DNA from: Metopolophium dirhodum
Lineage: Eukaryota > Arthropoda > Insecta > Hemiptera > Aphididae
Reading direction: 5' to 3'
Length of the DNA: 64,000 nt
Assembly: GCF_019925205.1 (NCBI RefSeq)
Contig: NC_083568.1
Span: 17,296,393 to 17,360,392 of the forward strand
Shown: positions 37,693 through 50,459 of the stretch, piece after piece
How the letters are laid out: every line of letters starts with the position of its first letter
Numbering within the stretch: position 1 is the stretch's first letter
Program-made: the position numbers and the translations under genes
Notes under the pieces: model-generated
Told to the model about the DNA's origin: nothing
The model's input: only the letters and a program-made list of their open reading frames with translations
Database searches by the model: none

Positions 37693-39454
37693 TATATATA
37701 GGTATATATTTTATTGTTTATCAAAGTGGATTAAAATTATAGTTATATGATTAATTTAAGTATTTTTTATTTTTTTAACTTAATGCGCTCACCAATAACA
37801 TATATATTATTATTATTCATGTGTTTAAGGCATCTACTGTAATTTTATCCATAAATTTAGTAATCAATGGTGGTTTTCTAATGTTAGTAAACTTTACAAA
37901 GGTCAGTAGAAGTAGAGCAAATTGTCTAAAAAAATATCTACTGTTAAACAGTTATTTTAACTAAGTCAACAATTGTTTAAACTAAGTTGTTAAATCAGGT
38001 TAGTTTCTATTACGGTATTCCGAACAAAACATACACTGTTTGTCCACTTAGCTTATCTTAAGAAATCTGCGATGCGAGAAGAATACTTTATATTTCTATC
38101 CAAAACAATAAAATAGAAAAATTTAGCCTTCATAAATAACTAGAACACTTAACTATAATATCTTATCGAACTCATTATTGTTTTTGTAAATATTGAATGT
38201 ATATTTTATTTTATACATACAATTTGAATAAATTGTTGTCAATTATAGATGATTACAATCAGTATAAAAATTAATGCCAAATCAAATCAATAGATTATGT
38301 TTAAATCAATAATCTGATATTAAACAACAGAACTTAATTCATATTTCTGGCTAATTAATAATAAACTACATAATACCTATTATACGTTCTAAGGAATTTA
38401 CCTTAAAATTAATTATTTTATTTTTAGTATTTTATAAGAATTTCGATAGCGTGATATGTTCATATTAGTAATCTGTATTTTATCTAAATAAAATGTGATT
38501 AAATGAAAATCAATTTAGTTTAGCCAAATAGTATTTAAAAATAAGCCTCATAAAGTCTTTTTTCAGGTTGATAAATTATACAAAAAAAAATAAAGAGTGT
38601 AATAATAACAAATCATTAGTCACCTCATAATTAAAATCTTAAGCTGTTCTTCTATGACGTATAATCAATTTAAAAACTGTAATCTTGTTTCAATTTTTAT
38701 CTTAACATTATAAGTAAATAGCTTTTAATTATTTACATATAATGTTTAAGATCTTTGAACATTCTCTTACGTCCAACTTAGATTTAGAGAAGGTACTTTA
38801 TTTATCAAACGGAGTCAAGAAGGAAATTCGCAATATGAAATATCCTAGATTCTCAGCAAGCGGTAATTAAATTAATAAAATTACGATATTCTTTTGGAAG
38901 CAAAGATGAAAATGTGAAGAACACTTCAAGTTTTCACAATTTCAAACCATTAATAATGATAATAATAAATAGTGTATTTATTTAATTTATTTTTTAACAT
39001 TTTTTTATAAAAGGATTACACAGTTATTATTAAATCTGATCATTACTTATGCGTTCGAAAAAAAAAAAATGTCTATATCTATCCGAATGGTTTGTAATCC
39101 AATAACGTATGAAGCATTCACTATTTAGAATTAATTCAGACTACTATTTTATTTTTTTATATACCTTTCGTATAGTTATTTCCGTTTCACTGATTGGCTG
39201 TCAAATGGAATTTGTTTGAAACGTGAGTATTTTTTGAACCAGCTATCCAAACGTATTCTGTACATCAGTGGAAGAGTTTCATAGCCATTTAATGAACGCT
39301 GATTCTATATTTAGATTCACGTATAGTCAAATTTTACGTCATTCGAGACGGTAATAATATGTTAGGTAATCATTTAAATTTTCTTTTCGCTACATATTCA
39401 ATCTGATCCATAAAATTGCTTTTTAAGACTTTAAATTTGACGTTAATATAGACA
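37693..39454. other. AT-rich non-coding DNA
   Basis: No supported feature. A minus-strand GAC then GTAAGAG near 38769 is donor-like but lacks a paired acceptor of quality. Confidence 0.45.
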
Positions 39455-39575
39455 TGGAGTGTCATATAGTTCCCGAGTGTATTTCAAAATTCAAAATTAC
39501 TAAAATCAAAAATTGAATAAGTTCTTTGTCAAAGGAAAAAAAATGGGAGTCAGCATGCTCAAGTGAATCAACCCG
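39455..39575. mobile_element. Family A MITE, terminal fragment
   Basis: AAAAATGGGAGTCAGCATGCTCAAGTGAATCAACCCG-type sequence (39539-39575) is the outer end of family A. Only about 120 bases of the arm are recognisable. Confidence 0.5.
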
Positions 39576-39699
39576 TACGGTATATTATGAACTTAAACAA
39601 AACAAATTAATTGATGGAAAACATGGTACTGTGTCTGGAGTAACCAGTCGAAAATCGTAACTTTCCTTTGAAAGTAGTAATTGCAATTCGTAGTTCACG

Positions 39700-40110
39700 T
39701 GAGTTGTGAGAATGAGGGTTACCTACCCACAACCATTTAAACACGGTCGATTAATATTCAATAGACACTGGAAAAGGTGCCCATTGTATTGCACGCACTA
39801 TAATAAGGTGCACTGTAGGAGAGGGTCAGTACGAAGTTCGGGACGTAACGAAACGCAAAAAAATAAAGTACAAACATTTCTCCTTTTTATCCCAAACTCA
39901 CTGTTTATGGTGTATTTCAAGCCTTATAAAAAGACAGAACCAATTTGTCGTCACATTCCCGCCCACTCTGTAAAATAATCTTATGACAGTTTACATACAC
40001 ACGGCAACCCTAATAATAAAAATGGATCTTTAATGCGCCTTTTACGGAACTCAACTTGGCAACCATCACTCCGCCCATTCGATTAGGATTACGATAAGCC
40101 GCACTTGAAC
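39700..40110 (-). promoter_or_regulatory. GC-raised patch with GC boxes, possible minus-strand promoter
   Basis: Read on the minus strand there are two GGGCGG boxes (near 40073 and 39962), a TTTTTATAAGG TATA-like motif near 39930, and a GTGAGT donor-like site near 39896. A 36-codon ATG frame (MCDRSSAAYRNPNRMGG...) opens near 40121. It could be a start region for the gene whose coding exon is at 31.2 kb. This is weak: the individual motifs are short and common. Confidence 0.2.
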
Positions 40111-40121
40111 GGTCGCACATT

Positions 40122-43070
40122 GAATACATTAATTAATCAACGCGGCCGTTTGACATTTCAATGAAATTTCCGTTTTATTTCCTTATTAATTGATTTTATT
40201 CTACGATGACTCGTATACCATTCATGTATTTTTGGATACCAAGAGTATACAATTTATTTTATCCATTGAACTCTTTGAAAGTTTCGTCAGTAAAATACAC
40301 AGCGTAGTTACGATGGCTTATAATAAAATGACCTTTTTTTTTATTTTTTTTAAGTATCCATAAATAAATACATACAAATTAATAATTATTGCATGATATA
40401 AAATTCAACGAAATATTATGTACACACAAATTTGAATATTCTTTGGATATTAATGAATATATATTTGTACGGTATACGTGACATAAATACATACTCGCAA
40501 TATTACGATATAATTATTAGGTACTTCATTTAAATAATATGTGAATTAAGTATTACGGTTTATGTATATAGGCTGTCAATAAGCTCATTAGGGTTCGTTT
40601 TATTTTATATAACTACAAACTATAAACACTTGTGAAAATCAAATATTCAATACTAATTGAATACTCTATTATTTTTCATAATAAAAAAATATGTACTTAT
40701 ATATTTTATAAATGTGTGTATACAAATACAATGCATATATTTGTTTAAAACACAATTTTTGGAACATATTAAGTTACATACAACCAAATATATTTTATGT
40801 AAGACGTACAATAAAATTATCATATTTTAGAAGTATTATTTTTCAATGTAAAGACATCTAATATTGTCAATCAATGCCTAAAAATCGACAATAGTGGTCA
40901 GCATTTTTTAATAAAAAAAATCAACATGAACGTTTAAAATAAACATGTTTTGCCTGACACATATTTTCAACTGAAACATCTACGAATTCACACACCACAA
41001 AAAATAAAATAAAAAAGTATCGAAATCTCTGCCCAAGTTTGAACATAAAATTCCATGTGTAAATAAATGTATTGAGTTTTTAATTACTATTACAACAACT
41101 TTTTATTGGTCGTAACAGATGATTAAGTTTATGTACCTAAAAATGTGCATGTCCTAAATAAACATTTTTAGTATTAAATAGTAAATATATTATTATTTTT
41201 ATGATGGATAAGTTTATCGTTTGAACTTTAATTATTGGATATTGAAAAATATTTGAATTGTTATGAAAAAATATTTGAAACGAAACATCGATAATTTGGT
41301 TTCATAGACATAAATCAATAACACAGATAAATGAAATATAATGTTGGTTAGGTATTCAATTTGTAAATTATAGGTATTTCACGTATATTACCTATATTTT
41401 AGTTAAAAATGTGTACACTTATCTTTAATGTAAACCAAAACGCTTACAAGTTAATTATATTTTTCCCATATTTATGATTTATTTTATTACTTACTCTTTG
41501 CATACACAGTTATGAAAATAAAATTCATATTTTTATGTTCTCACGTGTTTTACGACTAACATAATAATAATAATAATAATAATAATATGTTAATTTTTAT
41601 TTTGCCAGAAGTAGGTAAGTACCTACATAAAATACGTATTTGATAATTTGATTATTAGTTTGTTTGCAAAGTATTGAAATAATATAAATTATCAAAATAA
41701 TATTTTTACCAACTCCATGGCTTAAAACGTTACAAGTAACCCTATTATTTTTTTAATACTATAAATTTCATTAAGAGCGTAATTTTATTGACTTATGATA
41801 CACAAATTGAAGAAACCTAGCAAAACGAGTAATTGCATTTGGCGAATAAACAAAAGAAGGCGAAATTACTTTCAACATTTTTGTTTTATCACCCTCTAAA
41901 CATAAATAAAATAGTAAATAAAATAATTTAATAAGAACTGGGGATATTGTGTTAGGTAACCAAACCATTTCATTTTCCATGTAAAATCAGATTATACATA
42001 TTTCATGTTCTACAAATAAATTTTAGAAAATAGTATCGTCGTAGGCCAAAACACATCTCAACGAAAACCATAGCATATAATTTATTTATATTTTATATTT
42101 TATTTTTAAATCTTGGATCATTAAAACAGTATCACTTTGAAGAATGGTGTGGAATTAATGTGTCTTTAGGGTGTACTTGGATATCTGAAATGATGGATCG
42201 CGATGAATGCTCAAATATTATATTCACTGGGAACATAGTTGGTACCTACCCGAACGTACTAAATGTGAAAACGTATATTGTTTCTGGTATAAACCAAGAT
42301 AATATATCTTTATTATACTAATTTATGGGTATTAAATGTAATACGATTGTGCAATTAACACGGTTTTTTGCTTATCAAAAAAAAACCCCCGATTATTCTT
42401 AACAGAAACAAAAAAAACCATTCTCATAAAAAATTGTTCTTGTACATATCTAATATGCTCGCTAATATAAAAGAATCAGATTGATAAAACTCGTTTACGA
42501 ATTCATGAATTTTAGAATACAGTACTTAAATTTAAGATCTGAAATATTTCACTATTCTTAATTTATTTCTAAAAATATTTTTTTTCTTTTAAACGTATTT
42601 GGTTATATATGATTAGAAGTGATTTTTTATCACACACAGATAATTGATAATATCGATAATGAATGATTTATCAACCAATGTTTACGAAATACTATATGGG
42701 TTAATGGTTATAAATTAGGTATAATTGGTAAACTAGGTATCTATATAATCGGTTATCACTTATTATTTAGGTCCCTATTGACTATTATTTGTTAATTAGT
42801 TATCATCATTCCATACAATATTAGACCAACTTTTAAAAATGTTCTCTTGCTGTAAGTATATGAACATAAACTTTTAGATATACTTTTAGACAAACAATTT
42901 TTTTTCACATTAACTCATTAATATTTTGATGATAAATTTATGACATTTTAAAACACTTTTAAGTTCTATTATACACAAATGTTAATAAGTGCAAAATGTT
43001 TACTATACAGTAGCATTTAGTTGTTCGACGTTGTGATATTTGGGATATTTTCTTGTTACCTTTCCATTAG
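40122..43070. other. AT-rich non-coding DNA
   Basis: An (ATA)n run lies at about 41563-41586. A 69-codon minus-strand frame at 41771-41980 is at chance level. No exon or transposon is recognised. Confidence 0.5.
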
Positions 43071-43299
43071 TAGATTATTATGTTATTATTTTATTACATT
43101 GTAATTGGATTAATTTTCTGTCCATTTAACAAAATATTGTTCGCATTATCAGATTTTGTTTTCCGCTTGATCATACTATACACGATGAAATCAAATTGGA
43201 ACAGTAACGTTTGGAGCGGAAATGTTGATACGACCATATTATATGGAGTGACCCCAAGGTAAGACCATGTAATATACTCGCTACATATTTCTGGCGGTG
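43071..43299 (+). other. Open frame ending at a strong splice-donor-like site, undetermined
   Basis: A 60-codon plus-strand frame from 43080 reaches CCCCAAG then GTAAGACC at 43258-43259, a near-consensus donor. The last residues (SNWNSNVWSGNVDTTILYGV) look protein-like and the first 30 are hydrophobic. An acceptor-like TTACCTTTCCATTAG precedes it at 43073. The minus strand is also open (43094-43318). It could be an exon or a repeat fragment. Confidence 0.2.
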
Positions 43300-44620
43300 T
43301 TCCTGCATACGACGTCATGGTTTCAGTGTTGTGTGATAACGACCATAGGACGCATCGACGTGGAAAACGCCATTAGCAGACGTTAACCCTTAAATCGGAA
43401 ATATCACCAAACACGATTTTCGCCGAGGAAAAAAAATATAGAGAAAGAAAAGAAAACCGCAATAAGCACATGTAACACATATAATATAATAATATACGAC
43501 CTCGGACGACGACACACGCTGCTCTTAAATGGAAAATACGAAATACCGATGGAGTGTATTTTTTTCTAGCGTGTATATAGGAGAACTGTATGTAGTACCT
43601 GTGCGTATAATAACGCCGTAACGCAATTATTTCCAACGAAATATATAGGTAGCGATATATATATATGTGTGTGTGTTATATAGTCTCTCATAGATCCGAT
43701 GACAAATTTCGGACTCGGCGACGACTATTCGCGCGGCCAAAATTGACATAATCCCATAATAGTATTATTATATCCGTGTCACGATACCACTCGCGTACAT
43801 ACCTTCAGCAGCTGCTATTGATACGTCAAAATCTAAATTTTTTTCTTTTTCTTTTTCTTCTCCTCCTCCTCCTCCTCCTCCTCCTTATTATTACAAGCCA
43901 CGACGTACATATCATCATTTCGAAATCCAACCGGAATAGTAGACGGCAGCGACGCTGCTGTGGGCAAGTAACCCTCCTACTGTGCACGCGCATATTATGC
44001 GACACACGCGGTCGTATTATTATATTATTATCGTCGTCGTCGTCGTCGTCGTATATAATAATAGAAAATATAAACGAGAAATCAATGCGGGGCCTATAAT
44101 AGTTTGACGCTTTGTCAGGTCGCGTCGCTCGGGCAGTATCATTACGTTTTCGAAAACCACAATTTTTCTCCGAGCCCGTGTTCTGCGTGGGTAGGTACCA
44201 CACTGCCGCGTGTAAACCGTTCCGTTTTCATCCGAATCAATAATAGCGAGAAGATTAATAGCGTCGGCTAGAATTATTACAGTACTTGGATATATTTTTC
44301 ATTTTCGTGCCAACACACACCACAAATGTTGTGCGAGCACCCCGCCGCCCCCGCTAATGCGTATACGACTCGTCGACTCCTTTGCGGTTACTTAACCGAC
44401 AATAACAAGTGTGTTGTTCTCGTGTCGTTCTTTAATTTATTTAGCAGTTATTATTAACTTGAGGTGCTGCTACGTTCAAACGAGTGAGTTTAAACGGTCG
44501 AAAACAACATTGTCTGGAGAGTCGTGACTAGAACCTCGTCGAAAAATAACAACAAAAAAAAGGTGATTTTTCACTGTATCGGTGACACGCGTCATCATCG
44601 TTATATGATCGGTTTCGGTA
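43300..44620. promoter_or_regulatory. CpG-rich island with trinucleotide repeats, possible promoter
   Basis: About 1.3 kb of raised G+C and CpG, with (CTC)n at about 43858-43884 and (CGT)n at about 44031-44052. Two long frames on opposite strands (43776-44099, 43826-44203) consist largely of repeat-encoded leucine, serine, arginine or aspartate and are not credible proteins. The base composition resembles the islands at 22-23.7 and 59.1-59.9 kb. Confidence 0.3.
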
Positions 44621-45717
44621 CTGTGCGTTGATAAATTACACAGGACCTTCGATTTTATACTCAATTGAAATCATGATAATATAACTAGAGTGTATAAAAA
44701 TACGCGATATAATATGTAAACGCGTAGTACGTGCGAGCAATGATTATTGACATCTGATTTCGGCGATCTTAAAAAACGTTTATTTTTAAATTAGATTTTA
44801 AAAAAGTTCAATATATTTAATATTAATTTTACTTTTAATGCGTAGGAAATTATATCAATCATATAAAAGTATAGTTTTAGCACATCGGCTGAGTTATTTC
44901 ACTAACTAGTTCTTAGTCACCTGCTATTAAAATAATAACAAATAAATAATGAATATGCCATATATCATAATTTGTGAAGGTCGTGCGAATTAAAAATAAT
45001 ATTTTAGATTTACAGAAACTTTAAAAACCTGTGTTATCTAGCTATGTAATTGTTGTAATACTCGCATTATGTATTTATATTCAAATTAGAATTATTAAAA
45101 TGTTCGGTCTTTTTATTATTTGGTTAGTAAAATGTTCACATTATCAATCAAAAGCAGGTGAAAGGCCAATGACTTGAGGATTATATTGATTTTAAGTAAC
45201 CTTAATAGTAGGAAAAATAATTAATTACATTCCAATATAAAACAATTAATGAAAGCAAACAATGTAAAATTATCGATGACTTCAAAAACGTATATCATGA
45301 AAAAAAAACATTAGTGTTGTTTGACTTAAAATTGATAATTTTTGATTGGCAAAGTTATTTGGTAAATTATATTTTTTTCTATCTTGACTGTTTGAACGAA
45401 TAATTTATTGTGTTAAAGAAGAGTTCAATTATAATTCTCAGTTATGAATAATAAAAGCGGAGGTGAAATAAACAACGTTTATTTCTGAGGTAGAAAATGT
45501 ATAAATAGTTTATAAATGTAATTAATGTTATGGATTTACAACTTTATGAAGTACCTAATAACTAATATAAATCGAAGAATATTATTTTAGTATCAATTTT
45601 TTATTTTTAAATACAATTAATTCCGGAAAGAAACTAAACTGAATTTTAATTTACCTACCTACTGAATTTAAATTCCATGAAATAAAATTACAAAATTGAA
45701 TTAGTTTTATATGCCTA
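44621..45717. other. AT-rich non-coding DNA
   Basis: No supported feature. Confidence 0.5.
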
Positions 45718-46331
45718 CAGGTTGATTCACCAAGCATTCTCACCCCATTTTCCCTTCAATAATTCAGTTATTTAATATATGATTATTGGAATTTTTAAAT
45801 ATACTGGAGATACAAACACGTGTTTTTCAAATGAGAACATCCCTTTTTAACAGTAAATTATACAGTGGATAATTTGCTAAAAAAATTCGACGTATCACCA
45901 GAATAAAAATTCGTACTAGTAGTTTTTTACTTGTGTATCTTAATGTTCTAAGGATAAAAGTTCCCTGGTGATGGGTTTATACGATATGGGGGCAATGGTG
46001 AATTTGCAAAGACGGCCAAAGTATAATAAATACTAGATCTAATTTGACATTTATTTTATATTTTTGTGCAACCATATTTAAGGACAATTATCTTTGGTAC
46101 AAACATTTTAATAACTAAGAAACTACTCATTCAAATGTTTAATTAAGTACCTCAACATTTTCAATAAAATGATCCACTAAATAATTTACAGTCAAATTAT
46201 AGGGTTTTCATCTGAAAAACAGAAATTTGTATCACCACGGACTACTTGAAAAGTAGGTAGTAAATTCAAGAATATGAAAAAAAATGTCTTTAGGAAGAAA
46301 TGGGGGTGATAATGCTTGTTAAATCATTCTG
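45718..46331. mobile_element. Family A MITE, complete copy
   Basis: Starts CAGGTTGATTCACCAAGCAT at 45718 and ends with the mirror AATGCTTGTTAAATCATTCTG at 46331. Both ends are bordered by TA, the target duplication of the Tc1/mariner superfamily. The arms (about 200-250 bp) pair along their length, for example TTTTTCAAATGAGAACATCC against GGTTTTCATCTGAAAAACAG. The 614-bp element has no open frame and is non-autonomous. It is the best reference for the family here. Confidence 0.8.
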
Positions 46332-46789
46332 TATGTTATATTCTAGAGAATTTATTTATGAATAATTTATTTGTTTCGATTAAATCAATACAAATCAATG
46401 AAATCTTAGCCTATATACATTAATTCAATAAATAGTTATATATTTTCTAAAACGTTAACAAAATCTCTCGCCATTATACATTTCAAAATGATTTTATAAT
46501 ATAAAGAGTTTAACTTTTACACCGCAATTCGTGTATAAAATGACCATAATATGAAGTATCTGAAAAAGTTAAATCAGAAAAGTAACTATTACAAATTGGT
46601 GGTGTACAAATTAACATAATATGTACTTAAATACTTAGCAGATCATTATCATCATTTTTTTTTCCAAATAAATTGTATTACCACTTACTTTATACATAAA
46701 ATTAAAGATTTGTATGAAAAAGCCTAATTATATAAATATAGATATCATATATTTTTTTTATATATAAGTTTTTTAAAGCATCGGACACT

Positions 46790-46965
46790 ATGGACATATT
46801 AGCATATTATTGGGGGTCATGGTTATTTGTGGGGAGGGGTACAGTTGGTTTTGAACAACGCGTTTGTATGAGAGGCGAGGATTCATCGCTAAAAACCCAG
46901 AAGGTCACTCATCAGCAGTAATTCAGCACACATTATCGACCGCTCCACAACAGGTCCCAAAAAAA
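46790..46965 (+). pseudogene. Protein-like segment, probably a transposon relic
   Basis: An ATG frame at 46790-46921 reads MDILAYYWGSWLFVGRGTV then a charged stretch with LKTQKVTHQQ, stop, and the same frame resumes with FSTHYRPLHNRS. G+C is well above the flanks. The minus strand is also open in part. The sharp compositional edge and interruption suggest a decayed transposon or retrogene fragment. No family is recognised. Confidence 0.25.
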
Positions 46966-49900
46966 TTATTATATTAATGTATATGTATTGCACATAATAC
47001 TATTATAATAAGTACGTAAAATATTTTTTTTTGCACTATATATACAAATTTTGAGCTTAGTGACTAAAAAAATAAAGTTTTTCTTAGACTATGAAATATT
47101 TTCCGTATTTAAACCCATTATTAAATGTATAAGCAAATCGTCGTTGAACGCGATTTATAGAAACGAAATGGGGTAACGATGAGTAGTGACTAGTGAGTAA
47201 ATTGTACGTATAATAATATGTAAATATTGTTCATTGAATAGATTATAATAAAATCAATTAAAGTGTCACTACCAAAAATGTTTGTTCTGTTGCCAAGTTA
47301 ACAAAGTCTTTATTAACACATAAAAGGAAGAAAAAACCTAGCAAAGAGTGGAAGAAAATTAGATTTCACTCTCAATTCTAGCCCGCAAAACATTGGCTGT
47401 TTGCCAAAATCCATCTGAATCAATTGACCCGGTGCACTTCATCAGTCTTCAAAATCGTATTTATGAAATGTTTTCTATTTATCTTACTAGAATCGCCGAC
47501 AGTGCATACAATTTGTTTTCAGTTTTATTTTTTATTTTGCCCTTTACCCTATGCCACTGTGGAATGTGTTTAACACATATTCTACAGCGTAAACCCGACT
47601 CTATATCTAAAAATTATAATTCAAAACAGCCCTCGGTTATTGCTAATTATGTGTCATAATAATGATAATAATAATAATGGTAGGTACGGAACATGATAAT
47701 TTAGCACACCATTAACTGTTGTCGCTCGAAATTGACCTCTCATTGTGTTCTGGCGTTCTGTAATATTATGTCAATAAATTTATAAAATAATAGCGGTGCG
47801 GTGATTTTCAGAGGCTTTTGTGCAGGCACGACTAGGTTTCAACACAGATAAACAATCTCTATTTTTTTACACACAATCGACACAAACACACCTGAGGCAC
47901 AAAGCACAAACTATACAAGTCATACGTTAAGCTTTTACCTACATAATTTTTTAATGGCAATAAACAAATAAGGAAGAATAGAGAACAATTTTATAATGGT
48001 CGATGTTAATAAAGAATTGAATGATTTTCAAAAAAAAGATACCTTCCGTGATTTATTACGATCTTTTAAAAAAGGTATTTTTTGTAATATTTGTTTGAGT
48101 TGTGATTAACCTTTTTGTAGTTAGTCTCATAATTATATTATATATTTATTATTGTTACTAAATCACTCAACACAATAATTCCGTACAATTTCTTTTGAAT
48201 GGGTTTTATGTATACAGTATAGTCCGATATTTATATGTATAAGGTTATATGGAACTGCCTGATTCGTGAAACATGCACATTTTCATACTTTGTGAATTTG
48301 ACTATGATGTATACTGATCAAGTCACAAATCATACGGCTACTAGTTATAAAACTATAACTCCATACAGTTTTATAACCAAAAGATAAAATTATGCTTGAC
48401 TTTGTTCACGTGGATTAGTTTAGAAGAATTAGTAAAATATATAAATTATAAATTAAAATAATACAGTAGCAACAGGTCTATCGATATAGTCGCTATAAAA
48501 TGATATGAGTTATACTAATAAGAAATAATTTGAAAAATTAATTTTAGTTTCTAAAGTTTTACAAAGATGAATGTTTCCCTTTTATATAGAAAAAAAAAAT
48601 CGAAAAGTTTTTTACAGCATCATTGTAGTCTACAGATCGAAATTGCAATATAATTTGTAAGTATCTACTTATTAAAAAAAATCACATTTCGAAGTTTCTA
48701 AAAAAATGTCTGTGTAAACTTCAAAGCACAACAAAATAACGTTGAATAATAAAAGAACTACACTCGTTACAGAAAAATCTTAAAGGTTTTTCGGTAAACC
48801 AAACTTTGCTCTTAACCGTTATTCATCATATTGCTATCAAATTTTAAGACATACCCACCAGCGAGACTCCTGCAATATCAGTACTTTTTTTTTATAATAT
48901 TCGATAGATTTTTATTATGTAATTATTCATTCGTGCCGTGTACCTATATATTATGTTGTAACATGGCAAAACGGTTCAAATAACTTAAACTAATATTATT
49001 CATATTTTCGGATAGGTGTCCTTATAATTATTAAAAAATTTGTACTAAATTCACACGACACCAATACGTTTTAAACAATTATTAATTCACGCATCTATTG
49101 TTTTTTCATTTTTACAAAAAACATTTCGATAACAAGAACTACGTAAAAACAGGTAAATATTATAAGATAATGAAATATGTTGTAATTAAAATTCGGGCCA
49201 TTCGACGTTTGTGGTTTACATAATGTTATAATGAAAAATTAATAGTATAAGAGCATACTTAAGATTCGTTCCACTACATTGTTCGCTCATCGGTAATTTT
49301 CCATAATGTGTTTTCACAGCAAATTAAATATTTCTCAGTGGAGCACTTACATGGATTTCTAAATACAACACAATTCAGCCGTGGTTTCAAAATAAGTATA
49401 ATAAATATTACTATTACCTCTGAGTGCTCGTATATGTTATATGTACAGCAATTTGTAACTTTGCGCCACTTCCTACGTAAAGGTTTTCATTTAAATAAAA
49501 TATTACGATGGGTCTAAGACCTAAGTACATTTGTACCAGTTAATAGAAGCAATCGTATTGAAAAATAGCAAAGCATGATCAATTATTCCCACGGGGAAAA
49601 GGTAATTTTATTTTTTATATAAAATATTAATGTTCGACACTTGATGATCATTCTTCGATTATTCATCGATTGTTTTGTTTTGTCTATATTTAACCTTTAT
49701 GCCATTCTGTTTATAATAATAAATTGTTTAATTTTTATTGATCTATGACAAAAAAAAAATCTACTAACACACACACAACTCGTCACAAAAACAAACATGC
49801 AACATCGATTTAATTCTCGGTTGTGGAAAATAAACCTATGGGAAAATAAAAGCTCATGACGTATAGATTATTAAAATGTATTTCTTGTATACGCTACCTA

Positions 49901-50200
49901 CATCTTACTAGGGTTGTGACAGCAGGTTGTTTACGACATTATTTTTAAATAACTCATTCGCAATGACAATAATTATTGTCCTTCGTACAACAAAGTACGC
50001 GACATGTACCCATAGTAGGTTACTTATACTATGAATACTACTATTAATTTTTCGTTTGAATTTTAATCAATTTATCCGACGATTGGACGATCGACAGTAA
50101 AATAAACCTCAGCGTCACGGTGATGTCGGGTCGTCCCCCAGAATGCATTGATTGTACCCACACTATTTGGTCGGGTCAAATAATTATCTTAACTTCACAA
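46966..50200. other. AT-rich non-coding DNA
   Basis: An 88-codon plus-strand frame at 47393-47659 begins at TTG rather than ATG, and a 69-codon frame at 49308-49517 has no support. I call neither a gene. Confidence 0.45.
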
Positions 50201-50214
50201 AGGACAATGCATCT

Positions 50215-50451
50215 TTAATCCAAGAATGCAGTTGGACCTAGGTTACAGTCAGTCGTCGGTCCGACAACCACCGCGGTAGACAGTCGGAATGATGCACGAA
50301 ATGCAGTTGTGGCAAAACAATCTTCTGTTGTCTCGAAATCAAATATGTATGAGACTGTATTATTCATAACTATAGCTTTGGACGTTAACGACTTTGCATA
50401 TTTATACACGACCGTATAGGTTGTAATGACGCTCGAGGGGAATAGAGGCAT
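50215..50451. other. GC-raised patch open on both strands, undetermined coding
   Basis: The minus strand carries a 78-codon ATG frame (MPLFPSSVITTYTVVYKYAK at its start, later AVVVGPTTDCNLGPTAFLD). The plus strand is open for 66 codons (50219-50419) and reads LQSVVGPTTTAVDSRNDARN and VVAKQSSVVSKSNMYETV. Both readings look plausible and the patch stands out compositionally, so it may be an exon or a retro-element fragment. Strand cannot be decided by eye. Confidence 0.25.
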
Positions 50452-50459
50452 TTCCTTTC

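Noticed and set aside
43071..43299. Confident exon call at 43.1-43.26 kb
   Set aside because: The donor is strong, but the minus strand is equally open and the acceptor side is weak, so it is kept only as undetermined.
43776..44203. Long frames on both strands
   Set aside because: Largely encoded by (CTC)n and (CGT)n. Both strands open for the same compositional reason.
47393..47659. 88-codon frame as a small membrane protein
   Set aside because: The first codon is TTG, not ATG. Length is within chance for this base composition and no splice acceptor of quality precedes it.
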